A DNA stretch of 64,000 nucleotides, taken from positions 1,054,001 through 1,118,000 of the forward strand of contig CAWJFE010000001.1 of the NCBI GenBank assembly GCA_963842125.1, read 5' to 3'. The DNA comes from CAWCWK01 sp963842125 (GTDB lineage Bacteria; Pseudomonadota; Alphaproteobacteria; Rhizobiales; CAWCWK01). The position numbers and the translations under genes were made by a program. The stretch's first letter is position 1. Every line of letters starts with the position of its first letter. This document shows positions 42,716 to 51,206 of this stretch, piece by piece. The notes below the pieces were generated by a model. That model did no database searches, was not told the DNA's origin, and saw nothing but the letters and a program-made list of their open reading frames with translations.

Positions 42716-43720
42716 TTGCCGCATCCCCCCGCCTTCTGGTCGAGGCTCGGCCACCCGCTCGGGTTCCTGCTCGCACCGCTCGGCGCGTTCGTCGGCCGGA
42801 TCGCAGCGCGGCGGATGGGCCGCGCGCCCAACTATCGGTCCGCCATGCCGATCGTCTGCGTCGGCAATTTCGTGGCCGGCGGGCAGGGCAAGACGCCGCT
42901 CGCGCTGGCGCTAGCCGCCCGGCTTCGAGAGGGTGGACACGAACCGGTCTTCCTCAGCCGCGGCTATGGCGGGCGCCTCACGGGGCCGCTCGTCGTGACC
43001 GAGGCGCATGGGGCCGCCGACGTGGGCGACGAACCCCTCCTGTTGGCCAAGGCCGCGCCCTGCATCGTCGCCCGCGACCGGGTGGCGGGCGCGCGGCTCG
43101 CCGAAACGCTCGGACTTCCCTCGCCCGTGCTCGTTCTCGACGACGGCTTCCAGAACCCTTCGCTCGCGAAGACGCTTTCGATCATCGCGGTCGATGCCGG
43201 TTACGGGCTCGGCAATGGGCGCGTTCTCCCGGCCGGTCCGCTACGCGCGCCCTTGGCTCAACAACTGGCTCGGACCGACGCGCTGGTGGTGATCGGTGAG
43301 GGGCGGGCGGGCGACGGCCTCGTCGCGGCGGCCGGTCGGCTCGGCAAGCCGATCCTGCCGGCGGCGCTGATGGCGCGCCCGGCCGAGGCTTTGGAGACGC
43401 GGCCTTTCGTCGCCTACGCGGGTATCGGTCGACCACAGAAATTCTTCGATACGCTGGACGCTCTCGGCGCCGACATTCGCGCCGTCCGCGCCTTTCCGGA
43501 TCACCATGCCTATACCGACGAGGACGCCCGCACGCTGCTCCGGCTTGCCGACGGGGAAGGCGCGGCTCTCGTGACGACCGAGAAGGACGCGGTCCGGCTT
43601 GAGACCGCCCGAACATTCGATCTAGGGGCTTTGCGTAAGAGAAGCGCGGTGCTGCCCGTCTCGCTCGTCTTCGCGGATGCCGAAGCCCTCACGCACCTGC
43701 TCGAAACGTTCGGTCTCTAA
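42716..43720 (+). CDS. lpxK: Tetraacyldisaccharide 4'-kinase
   Basis: A 334-residue lipid A kinase that phosphorylates the 4' position of the tetraacyldisaccharide to form lipid IVA. The P-loop-like motif is VCVGNFVAGGQGKTPLALAL, followed by FLSRGYGGRL, VGDEPLLLAKAAPCIVARDRVAGA, the base region VLVLDDGFQNPSLAKTL and FPDHHAYTDEDARTLL. A TTG at 42716 is the start that best fits the family N-terminus (FWSRLGHPLGFLLAPLG); no ATG is available before the P-loop. It lies 10 bp after waaA and is the last gene of the lipid A run. The next 175 bp hold no gene. Confidence 0.92.
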   Translation: MPHPPAFWSRLGHPLGFLLAPLGAFVGRIAARRMGRAPNYRSAMPIVCVGNFVAGGQGKTPLALALAARLREGGHEPVFLSRGYGGRLTGPLVVTEAHGAADVGDEPLLLAKAAPCIVARDRVAGARLAETLGLPSPVLVLDDGFQNPSLAKTLSIIAVDAGYGLGNGRVLPAGPLRAPLAQQLARTDALVVIGEGRAGDGLVAAAGRLGKPILPAALMARPAEALETRPFVAYAGIGRPQKFFDTLDALGADIRAVRAFPDHHAYTDEDARTLLRLADGEGAALVTTEKDAVRLETARTFDLGALRKRSAVLPVSLVFADAEALTHLLETFGL

Positions 43721-43852
43721 AGCCATTCGAAACCAACCGGAGACCACCTTGGCGACCGAGCATTCGGATGCGGGGACCCGGGCCGGCCCTCCGCCGCCAC
43801 GCTTTCGACCGGAAACGTCCCAGTTCGGGGCGGCGGCCTAAGTCGTCATATA

Positions 43853-43895
43853 ACTATAGGTTGTATAACGGCGAGCGATTGAGGAGAGTGGCGGC
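43853..43895 (+). promoter_or_regulatory. AT-rich leader with a possible -10 element before the unknown gene at 43896
   Basis: TATAACTATAGG and TTGTATAAC stand out in a very GC-rich setting and lie 25-45 bases before the ATG; ATATAACT or TATAGG could serve as a -10 box. GAGGAGAG, 6 bases before the ATG, is a good ribosome site. No matching -35 box is evident, so this is a weak call. Confidence 0.3.
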
Positions 43896-44375
43896 ATGCC
43901 GGCGGACATCTTGCAGGACATCCTGACCTATACGCTCGACCGGGCCATGCTGGAGGCCGTGGACGCGCAGGGCGGCGACGCGCGGCTGATCTGCCGTCTG
44001 ACGAACGGAGAGCGCATCGCGATCCAGCTGGAAGGCGTGCGCATCATACAGGCCGACCGGGAAGACTGGCCCGATACGATCGCGATCGTCCAGGTCCGCA
44101 CCGGCCCATCGGTGCGCGCCGCCGCCTGGCTCGCCTTCGGGCGCCAGGGCCGAACGGGGGGCGAGGCCGGGGACCACGAAGCTTCGCGCGGTGAAGGCCA
44201 GGCGTGGCTCGATGTCGTCGAGACCAGGGCGAAGGCGGGGACGCTGACCTTCTTCTCCCTCTCCCTTCGCCGCGGCGCCCGCATCGCGAGCCTCTGCCGC
44301 TCCGTCGTCATCCTCCCGGCCGCCGAACCTGCCTTGGAGAACCCTGCCGAGGCCGCTATGGCCATCGCCAGCTAG
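43896..44375 (+). CDS. Hypothetical protein, unknown function
   Basis: A 159-residue soluble protein not recognised. It has a beta-rich first half (RLICRLTNGERIAIQLEGVRIIQADREDWPDTIAIVQVRTG) and a second beta segment (AWLDVVETRAKAGTLTFFSLSLRRGARIASLCRSVVIL). A strong ribosome site and an AT-rich leader support the plus-strand frame. A 179-residue frame on the opposite strand covers the same bases but lacks a ribosome site. It stands alone between lpxK and the convergent topA. Confidence 0.5.
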   Translation: MPADILQDILTYTLDRAMLEAVDAQGGDARLICRLTNGERIAIQLEGVRIIQADREDWPDTIAIVQVRTGPSVRAAAWLAFGRQGRTGGEAGDHEASRGEGQAWLDVVETRAKAGTLTFFSLSLRRGARIASLCRSVVILPAAEPALENPAEAAMAIAS

Positions 44376-44450
44376 CGCCGTTTCGGCGGACACGCTCGAG
44401 GAAGCGAACGTCGCGGCGAAGCGAGGTGAAGCCGCTCCAGGCGTTCGACA

Positions 44451-47111
44451 TCAGGATGCGTCGGCCGTCTTCGCGGGCGCCTTCTTCGTCGCCGGTTTCC
44501 TCGTCGCGGGCTTCTTAGCGGCTGCCGTCTTCGCCGGTGCCTTCTTCGCAGCCGTCTTCTTCGCGGCCGTTTTTTTGGCTGCCGGCTTCTTTGCCGCCTT
44601 CTTCACGGTCTTGCCGCCAGCCGCCGCCTTGGCCTCGATGAGTTGGACGGCCTCGTCGAGCGTCAGCGCGTCGGGGTCGCTGTCCTTGGGTAGGGTCGCG
44701 TTGATCTTGGCGTGGTTGACGTAAGGCCCGTAGCGCCCGGCCCGCACCGTCACGGCGCCGCCGGCCGTCGGGTGCTCGCCGAGATTGCGGCCCGAGGCCG
44801 CCGCGCCGCCGCGTCGGCCGCCGCCGGCCTTCTTCTGCGCGATGAGATCGACGGCGCGATTGATGCCAACCTCGAAGGCGTCCTCGATGCTCTCGAGGTT
44901 CGCATAGGTCTTGTCGTGCTTCACGAACGGCCCGTAGCGCCCGAGCCCGGCCGTGATCATCACGCCGTCCTCGGGATGGGGGCCGATCTCGCGCGGCAGC
45001 GAGAGGAGCTTCAACGCGTAGTCGAGGTCGAGGCCGCGCGGGTCCTTGCCCTTGGGGATCGAGGTCCGCCGCAGGGTCTCGCCGTCCTTCGCCTCCTGGC
45101 CGAGCTGGACGTAAGGGCCGAACCGGCCGGCCTTGACGATCACGTCCTCGCCCGTCTCGGGGTGCTGGCCAAGTACCGTTCCGTCCGGCGTCGCGGCATT
45201 GGCCTCGGCGCCCTCCTCGATGTCGAGCTGCTTGGTGTGCTTGCAGTCGGGATAGTTCGAGCAGCCGATGAAGGCGCCGTAGCGCGAGACCTTCAAGGAG
45301 AGCTGGCCGTCGGCGCAAGCCGGGCACTTGCGCGGATCGACACCCTCCTCCGCGACGGGGAAGGCGTAGGGCGCGAGGATCTCGTTGAGCGCGTCGAGAA
45401 CCTCGGAGACCCGCAACTCCTTGGTGCCGTCGATCGTGGCGGTGAACGTCTCCCAGAAATCGCGCAGCATCTGCTGCCAGGAGAGCTGACCGTCCGAGAC
45501 GAGGTCGAGCTGCTTCTCGAGGTCGGCGGTGAAGTCGTAGCCGACATATTGCGTGAAGAAGCTCTCGAGGAAGCCCGTGACGAGCCGCCCCTTGGCCTGC
45601 GGCACCAGTCGGCGCTTGTCGATCCGCACGTAGTCGCGGTCGCGCAGCGTGCCCATGGTCGCGGCATAGGTCGAGGGGCGCCCGATGCCGAGCTCTTCCA
45701 TGCGCTTGATGAGCGAGGCCTCCGAGAAGCGCGGCGGCGGCTCTGTGAAGTGCTGGTCGGCCTTGATCTCGCGCTTGGAGAGCGTGTCGCCGGCCGAGAC
45801 CTGCGGCAGGCGCGAACCCTCGTCCTCGCCATCGTCGTCGCGGCCCTCCTGATAGAGGGTCAGGAAACCGTCGAAGCGGATGACGGTGCCGGTGGCGCGC
45901 AAGGCGAGCTGTCGCGGGCCTGCGACCGCGTCGATGTCGACGGTCGTACGCTCCATCTCGGCCGAGGCCATCTGGCTCGCGATGGTGCGCTTCCAGATGA
46001 GGTCGTAGAGTTTTGCGTTCTCGGTATCGTTGGCGCGGTTGAGGTCGCGTGGACGCTTGCCCATGTCGGTCGGGCGGATGCCCTCATGGGCCTCCTGCGC
46101 GTTCTTGGCCTTGGTCTGGTAGTCGCGCGGTTTGCCCGGCACGTAGCGGTCGCCGTAATCCTTGCCGATCTGCGCACGCGCCGCCTGAATCGCCTCGGGC
46201 GCGATCTGCACTCCGTCGGTCCGCATATAGGTGATGAGGCCCTCTTCGTAGAGCTTCTGGGCCACCTGCATGGTGCGGCTCGGCGCGAAGCCGAGCTTGC
46301 GGCTCGCCTCCTGCTGCAATGTCGAGGTGGTGAAGGGCGGCTGCGGGTTGCGCCGGACGGGCTTGGCCTCGACGCCAGCCACGGTGAAGCTGGCGGCCTC
46401 GAGCGCGGCCTTCAGATCCTTCGCCTCGGCCTCGGTGCCGATGTCGAGGCGGGTGATCTTCTTCCCGTCCGCGCCGACGAGCCGGGCCTCGAACTCGGCC
46501 GCGTCCTTCGTCGCCAGCAACGCTGCCAGCGACCAGTATTCCTGGGGGCGGAAGCGCTCGATCTCGGCCTCGCGCTCGCAGACGAGTCTGAGCGCGACCG
46601 ATTGCACGCGGCCCGCCGAGCGCGCGCCCGGCAGCTTTCGCCACAGCACCGGCGAGAGGTTGAAGCCGACGAGATAGTCGAGCGCGCGGCGCGCCAGATA
46701 GGCGTCGACGAGGGGCGTGTCGATCTCGCGCGGGTTCGCCATCGCCTTGGTGACGGCGTCCTTGGTGATGGCGTTGAAGACGACGCGGGAGACGTCGACG
46801 TCTTTCAGCACCTTCTTGTTCTTCAACACCTCCAGCACGTGCCAGGAGATCGCCTCGCCCTCGCGGTCGGGGTCGGTGGCGAGAATGAGCCGGCCGGCGC
46901 CCTTCACGGCCTTGGCGATGTCGGTGAGCCGCTTAGACGAGTCGCGCGGCACCTCCCAGGACATCGCGAAGTCCTCGTCGGGGCGCACCGAGCCGTCCTT
47001 GGCCGGCAGGTCGCGGACGTGTCCGTAGGAGGCGAGAACGGTGTAGTTCGACCCCAGATACTTGTTGATCGTCTTGGCCTTGGCCGGAGACTCGACGACG
47101 ACGACGTCCAT
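44451..47111 (-). CDS. topA: DNA topoisomerase I
   Basis: An 886-residue type IA topoisomerase that relaxes negative supercoils. The TOPRIM domain is at the start (MDVVVVESPAKAKTINKYLG, LATDPDREGEAISWHV); the nucleophilic tyrosine is in LITYMRTDGVQIAPEA; one C4 zinc ribbon is seen (CPACADGQ...FIGCSNYPDC) followed by several topo C-terminal repeats of the VKAGRFGPYVQLG type. The last roughly 60 residues are an Ala/Lys/Pro repeat tail (KKTAAKKTAAKKAPAKTAA), a low-complexity DNA-binding extension common in high-GC bacteria. The reading frame stays open to 48809 against other genes; the family start at 47111 is clear. dprA lies across the pyr genes, not next to topA. Confidence 0.95.
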   Translation of the reverse strand: MDVVVVESPAKAKTINKYLGSNYTVLASYGHVRDLPAKDGSVRPDEDFAMSWEVPRDSSKRLTDIAKAVKGAGRLILATDPDREGEAISWHVLEVLKNKKVLKDVDVSRVVFNAITKDAVTKAMANPREIDTPLVDAYLARRALDYLVGFNLSPVLWRKLPGARSAGRVQSVALRLVCEREAEIERFRPQEYWSLAALLATKDAAEFEARLVGADGKKITRLDIGTEAEAKDLKAALEAASFTVAGVEAKPVRRNPQPPFTTSTLQQEASRKLGFAPSRTMQVAQKLYEEGLITYMRTDGVQIAPEAIQAARAQIGKDYGDRYVPGKPRDYQTKAKNAQEAHEGIRPTDMGKRPRDLNRANDTENAKLYDLIWKRTIASQMASAEMERTTVDIDAVAGPRQLALRATGTVIRFDGFLTLYQEGRDDDGEDEGSRLPQVSAGDTLSKREIKADQHFTEPPPRFSEASLIKRMEELGIGRPSTYAATMGTLRDRDYVRIDKRRLVPQAKGRLVTGFLESFFTQYVGYDFTADLEKQLDLVSDGQLSWQQMLRDFWETFTATIDGTKELRVSEVLDALNEILAPYAFPVAEEGVDPRKCPACADGQLSLKVSRYGAFIGCSNYPDCKHTKQLDIEEGAEANAATPDGTVLGQHPETGEDVIVKAGRFGPYVQLGQEAKDGETLRRTSIPKGKDPRGLDLDYALKLLSLPREIGPHPEDGVMITAGLGRYGPFVKHDKTYANLESIEDAFEVGINRAVDLIAQKKAGGGRRGGAAASGRNLGEHPTAGGAVTVRAGRYGPYVNHAKINATLPKDSDPDALTLDEAVQLIEAKAAAGGKTVKKAAKKPAAKKTAAKKTAAKKAPAKTAAAKKPATRKPATKKAPAKTADAS

Positions 47112-47373
47112 GCGGGCGCTCTCGAATAGCGGGGGAGGTGGGGCAGATACACCAGACGGTGGTGCGGGCGATAGATGGGACCGGCGCGAGGGCGTGTCAA
47201 ACCGGGAGGGCCAAGGAGGGGAGGCCGGGTGATCGCTCGCTCGCGCCCACCATCTCCTTCGGTTGCCTGACGGAACCGGGAAATCGGGGTCGGTGCCTCG
47301 CCTCCTCCGCCGCACTGTGGATGTCCGGCCCGGCGCCATATTCGCCGCCACCATCGCGTGATAGGCGGTGGCG

Positions 47374-47874
47374 ATGGCCATCGCTCCCCAGATCGCGTCG
47401 CATCTCGGCGTCTCCATGCCCGCGCTCGCGCAGATGGCGGGGCGGCGCGGGCGCCTGCTCGCGCTCGATCTCGGCACCAAGACGATCGGCCTCGCGCTGA
47501 CCAGTCTCGAGACCCAGCTGCCGACGCCGCTCGACACCATCCGGCGCACCAAGTTCTCCGCCGATGCGCGGCGCCTCGCGCGCCTCGTCGAGGGTGAGGC
47601 GATCGGCGGCCTCGTCCTAGGATTGCCGCTCAACATGGACGGGTCGGAGGGATCGCGCGCGCAATCGACACGCAGCTTCGCGCTCAATCTGCTGCGCACG
47701 CTCGACGAGGCCGGGCTCCTGCGCCCGCTCGCCTTCGTCGACGAACGGCTCTCCAGCGTCGCCGCCGAGGACGTGATGGAGGAGGCCGGCCTCTCCCGCG
47801 CCCGCCAGATCCGCCATGTCGATGCCGCCGCCGCCGCCGAGATCCTGAGGCGGGCGCTGGACGAACTCGCATGA
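47374..47874 (+). CDS. ruvX: Holliday junction resolvase-like protein RuvX (YqgF)
   Basis: A 166-residue RNase H-fold nuclease. LLALDLGTKTIGLALTS carries the first catalytic Asp, GGLVLGLPLNMDGSEGSRAQSTRSFA the second conserved block, LAFVDERLSSVAAEDVM the catalytic Glu and IRHVDAAAAAEIL the final Asp. YqgF proteins act in pre-16S rRNA processing and possibly in recombination. A GTG six bases upstream is an alternative start. It is divergent from topA, with 262 bp between that should hold both promoters, and ends in an ATGA overlap with the AEC transporter gene. Confidence 0.92.
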   Translation: MAIAPQIASHLGVSMPALAQMAGRRGRLLALDLGTKTIGLALTSLETQLPTPLDTIRRTKFSADARRLARLVEGEAIGGLVLGLPLNMDGSEGSRAQSTRSFALNLLRTLDEAGLLRPLAFVDERLSSVAAEDVMEEAGLSRARQIRHVDAAAAAEILRRALDELA

Positions 47875-48797
47875 GCGCGGCCTTCGCGGCGCTGGTTCCG
47901 GTCTTCCTCGTCATCCTGACCGGCGTCGTGCTGAAGCGCGTCGCGCCGCTCTCGGCCGAGGGGTGGCGCGGCTTCGGGCACGTCACCTATTACGTCTTCT
48001 TCCCCGCCCTCATCATCGACACGCTGAAGGGCGCCGACCTCACGCTCGCGAGCCTCGTCGGCGTCGGCGAGGCGCTCGCGCTCGCCGTCGGGGCGGCGGG
48101 CGGTCTCCTGCTGCTGGCGCGGCGAAGGGTGATCGCGCGCGTGGGCGGGCCCGCCTTCACCTCCGTCTTCCAGGGCGGGCTGCGCTGGAACGCTTTCGTC
48201 GCCCTGGCCGTCGCGGAAGCGCTTTTCGGCCGCACGGGGCTCTCGCTGACCGCGATCGCCTTCGTCGCGCTGATGCCGGGGCTCAACATCGCCTCGGTCT
48301 GGGTGCTGGCGCGGGACGGCGCACGGGCGGTGGAGGCCGAGCCGGCGCACGTGCTGCGCGACATCGCGTCCAACCCCTTCATCTGGGCGCTCGCGATCGG
48401 CCTTCTCCTCGCCCCCGTCGATGCGGCGATACCGGATGTGATCGACACGACGATCGACGTTCTCGGCCGGGCGGCCCTCGGTGCGGGGCTCGTCATGGTC
48501 GGGGCCGGATTGCAGATGCGCGCGCTCGCCAGACCGGAGATCGGCCTCCTTCTCGCCTGCGCGATCAAGCTCCTCCTCGTGCCGGTCTTCGCCTGGCTGG
48601 CTGGCCTCGCCCTCGACCTTCAGCCCACCGAGATGGCCATCGTCCTCATCGCGGCGAGCGTGCCGACGGCGTCCGGCGCCTATGTGCTGGCCGAGAAGAT
48701 GGGCGGTGACGCCCCCCTGATGGCACGGATCGTCACGATCCAGACCCTCGTGGCCTTTCTCACCATGCCCCTCTTCCTCGCGCTCGCCTTGCGCTGA
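47871..48797 (+). CDS. AEC family transporter (auxin efflux carrier type)
   Basis: A 308-residue membrane protein with about ten helices. GWRGFGHVTYYVFFPALIIDTL and GGLRWNAFVALAVAEALFG in the first half and EMAIVLIAASVPTASGAYVLAEKMGGDAPLMARIVTIQTLVAFLTMP in the second show the two inverted five-helix halves of AEC permeases. Bacterial members export small organic acids; the substrate is unknown. Its ATG overlaps the ruvX stop (ATGA) and it ends 10 bp before pyrB, so the three may be co-transcribed. Confidence 0.9.
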   Translation: MSAAFAALVPVFLVILTGVVLKRVAPLSAEGWRGFGHVTYYVFFPALIIDTLKGADLTLASLVGVGEALALAVGAAGGLLLLARRRVIARVGGPAFTSVFQGGLRWNAFVALAVAEALFGRTGLSLTAIAFVALMPGLNIASVWVLARDGARAVEAEPAHVLRDIASNPFIWALAIGLLLAPVDAAIPDVIDTTIDVLGRAALGAGLVMVGAGLQMRALARPEIGLLLACAIKLLLVPVFAWLAGLALDLQPTEMAIVLIAASVPTASGAYVLAEKMGGDAPLMARIVTIQTLVAFLTMPLFLALALR

Positions 48798-48807
48798 TCG
48801 GACCGCC

Positions 48808-49765
48808 ATGCGCTATCGCCGCCCCTATCCCGTCCGGGACCTCATCACCTTGCGAGGGCTCGAGCCTTTCGACCTCGAGGCCCTCTTGGATACCGCCGAG
48901 GAGGCCGTCGCGCTCTCTCGCGCGCCGGTGAAGAAGCGCGACGTGCTGCGGGGCCGCACCCAGGTCAACGTCTTCTTCGAGCCCTCGACCCGGACCCAGG
49001 CCTCGTTCGAGCTCGCCGGCAAGCGCCTCGGCGCCGACGTGATGAACATGTCGATCGCGACGTCGAGCGCCAAGAAGGGCGAGACCTTGCTCGACACCGC
49101 CGCGACGCTCAACGCCATGCGGCCCGACATTCTCGTCGTGCGCCATTGGGCGGCCGGCGCGCCAGCGCTCCTCGCGCAGAAGGTCGACTGCCCGGTCGTC
49201 AATGCCGGCGACGGCGCGCACGAGCACCCGACGCAGGCCCTCCTCGACGCGCTCACCATCCGCCGCGCCAAGGGCCGTATCGAGGGACTGAAGGTCGCGA
49301 TCTGCGGCGACATCGCCCATAGCCGGGTCGCGCGCTCCAATCTCCTCTCGCTCCAGTTGCTGGGCGCCGAGGTCCGCGTGATCGCTCCGCCGACGCTGCT
49401 GCCCGCCGAGGTCGAGCGCCTCGGCGCCACGCCCTTCACCGACATGCGCGCAGGCCTGGAGGGCGCCGACGTGGTCATGATGCTCCGCATCCAGCGCGAG
49501 CGGATGAGCGGCAGCGCCATTCCCGGCCCGCAGGAATATTTCCGCTTCTACGGCCTCGACGCCGACAAGCTCTCTCATGCCGCGCCCGACGCCATCGTCA
49601 TGCATCCCGGCCCGATGAACCGGGGCGTCGAGATCGATTCGGCGACCGCCGACGGCGTCGCGCTCCGTCATCGCCGCCCAGGTCGAGATGGGCGTCGCCG
49701 TCCGCATGGCCGTGCTGGAGAGCCTGTGCGCCCGCGCCGCCGCCGCGCCGGAGGCATCCCGATGA
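48808..49765 (+). pseudogene. pyrB: Aspartate carbamoyltransferase catalytic subunit, with one frameshift near the 3' end
   Basis: Catalyses carbamoyl phosphate plus L-aspartate to N-carbamoylaspartate, the first committed step of pyrimidine synthesis. The carbamoyl-phosphate loop VNVFFEPSTRTQASFELAGKRLG, NAGDGAHEHPTQALLDALT, ICGDIAHSRVARSNL and AIVMHPGPMNRGVEI are all intact. At about 49661 one extra C breaks the frame; SVIAAQVEMGVAVRMAVLESLCARAAAAPEASR then continues in the next frame to a TGA that overlaps the pyrC start (ATGA). The unrepaired frame runs on into pyrC and gives a false 754-residue fusion. An essential gene with a perfect shifted tail argues for sequence error. Repaired length is about 318 residues. 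Confidence 0.92.
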
Positions 49766-51072
49766 CCGTCTTCGCCTTTCCCCGCGCGCCGCGCCGCATC
49801 GCCTTCGTCAACGCCCGCATCGTGGATCCGGAGACGGGTCTCGACACGCGCGGCGGCGTTCTGGTGCGCGGCGAGACCATCGAGGCGGTCGGGCCGGAGG
49901 TGACGCTCGCCAAGATCGACGATTCGGACGTCATCGACGCCCGCGGCCATCTCCTCTGCCCCGGCCTCATCGACATGCGGGTCTTCACCGGGGAGCCCGG
50001 CGCCGAATACCGCGAGACGCTGGAGACGGCCTCCTTGAGCGCGGCGGCCGGCGGCGTGACGACGCTCTGCGTGATGCCCGATACCGCCCACGTCATCGAT
50101 CAGCCCGAGATGGTCGACTTCATCCTGCGCCGTGCGCGCGACACGGCGCATGTCCGCATCCTCCCCGTCGGCGCGCTGACCGAAGGGCTGGCGGGCGAGG
50201 CGCTCGCCTCCCTCGGCCTGATGAAGGAGGCCGGCGCCGCCTTCGTCTCGCAGGGCAAGCGGGCGCTGCGAAGTGCGCAGGTGATGCGGCGCGCGCTCAC
50301 CTATGCCCGCGCCTTCGATCTCCTCGTCGACCATCAGCCGCACGATCCCGACCTCGTCGGCGACGGGGTGATGAACGAGGGCGAGGTCGCCACCCGGCTC
50401 GGCCTGCCCGGCATCCCCCGCGAGGCGGAGACGATCATGGCCGCGCGCGACATCGCGCTCGCGCGCCTCACCGGCGGGCGGCTCCATCTTTCGGGCCTCA
50501 CCTGCGCCGCCTCGCTCGACCTCTTGCGCAATGCCCGTACTGAGGGTCTCGACGTCACGGGCGCCGCGAGCATCAACCATCTCGCCCTTAACGAGAACGA
50601 TATCGGCGCCTACCGCACCTTCTTCCGAATGATGCCCCCTCTGCGCTCCGAAGACGACCGGCAGGCCATGATCGAGGGTCTGGCGGATGGCACGCTCGAC
50701 ATTCTCGTCTCGGCCCACGATCCGCAGGACGCCGACACCAAGCGCCACCCCTTCGCCGAGGCCGCCGACGGCGCCGTCGGGCTGGAGACGCTGCTGAGCG
50801 TCGGGCTTCGGCTCGTCGAGGACGGCTCGGTGCCCCTCGTGCGCTTCCTCGCCGCCTTGACGATCAACCCGGCCCGGCGGCTCGGCCTCCCACAGGGTCG
50901 GCTCGCCGGGGGCGCTCCGGCCGATCTCGCGCTCGTCGATCTCGGCGCGCCCTTCGTTCTCGATGCCGAGACCTTGCGCTCACGTTCCAAGAACACGCCC
51001 TTCGACAAGGCGCGGCTCCAGGGGCGCGTGTTGCGCACCTTCGTCGCCGGTCAGGAGGTCTTTGCGAGGTAG
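49762..51072 (+). CDS. Dihydroorotase-like protein PyrC/PyrX (metal-ligand motif missing)
   Basis: A 436-residue amidohydrolase-fold protein. The family N-terminus and composite metal-site region are present but the HxH motif is replaced: LLCPGLIDMRVFTGEPGAEYRETL, where active enzymes have DxHxHxREPG. Later, ILVSAHDPQDADTKRHPF replaces the active TDHAPH-type motif. Thus several zinc ligands are missing. This matches the non-catalytic PyrC' (PyrX) that is needed structurally by PyrB in pseudomonads, and is common next to pyrB in Rhizobiales. A second, active dihydroorotase should be elsewhere in the genome. The ATG overlaps the true pyrB stop. Confidence 0.88.
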   Translation: MTVFAFPRAPRRIAFVNARIVDPETGLDTRGGVLVRGETIEAVGPEVTLAKIDDSDVIDARGHLLCPGLIDMRVFTGEPGAEYRETLETASLSAAAGGVTTLCVMPDTAHVIDQPEMVDFILRRARDTAHVRILPVGALTEGLAGEALASLGLMKEAGAAFVSQGKRALRSAQVMRRALTYARAFDLLVDHQPHDPDLVGDGVMNEGEVATRLGLPGIPREAETIMAARDIALARLTGGRLHLSGLTCAASLDLLRNARTEGLDVTGAASINHLALNENDIGAYRTFFRMMPPLRSEDDRQAMIEGLADGTLDILVSAHDPQDADTKRHPFAEAADGAVGLETLLSVGLRLVEDGSVPLVRFLAALTINPARRLGLPQGRLAGGAPADLALVDLGAPFVLDAETLRSRSKNTPFDKARLQGRVLRTFVAGQEVFAR

Positions 51073-51206
51073 GCGGTTGCACGATGCCGAGCCGCCCCTG
51101 GTGCGTTAACCGCATTCGGCAACCTTCGATCAACCATCTGGTGACAACTCCGCCTTGATCGATCGATCGCATTGCACCCCACAGAGGCGCGAGCTAGGCC
51201 GGAGGG

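Noticed and set aside
43854..44393. A 179-residue minus-strand frame as an alternative to the gene at 43896
   Set aside because: No ribosome site and typical antisense composition; the plus frame has both a good ribosome site and an AT-rich leader.
44712..47129. An 805-residue plus-strand frame opposite topA
   Set aside because: It is a GC-driven shadow of topA: composition is Leu/Gly/Val/Arg-biased without motifs, and topA is unmistakable on the other strand.
44451..48809. A 1452-residue open frame on the minus strand that includes topA
   Set aside because: Only the part from 47111 downward is topA; the upstream third is arginine- and aspartate-rich antisense of ruvX and the AEC gene with no family resemblance.
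48808..51072. A bifunctional PyrB-PyrC fusion enzyme
   Set aside because: The joining segment is out of frame; a one-base correction gives separate genes with an ATGA overlap.
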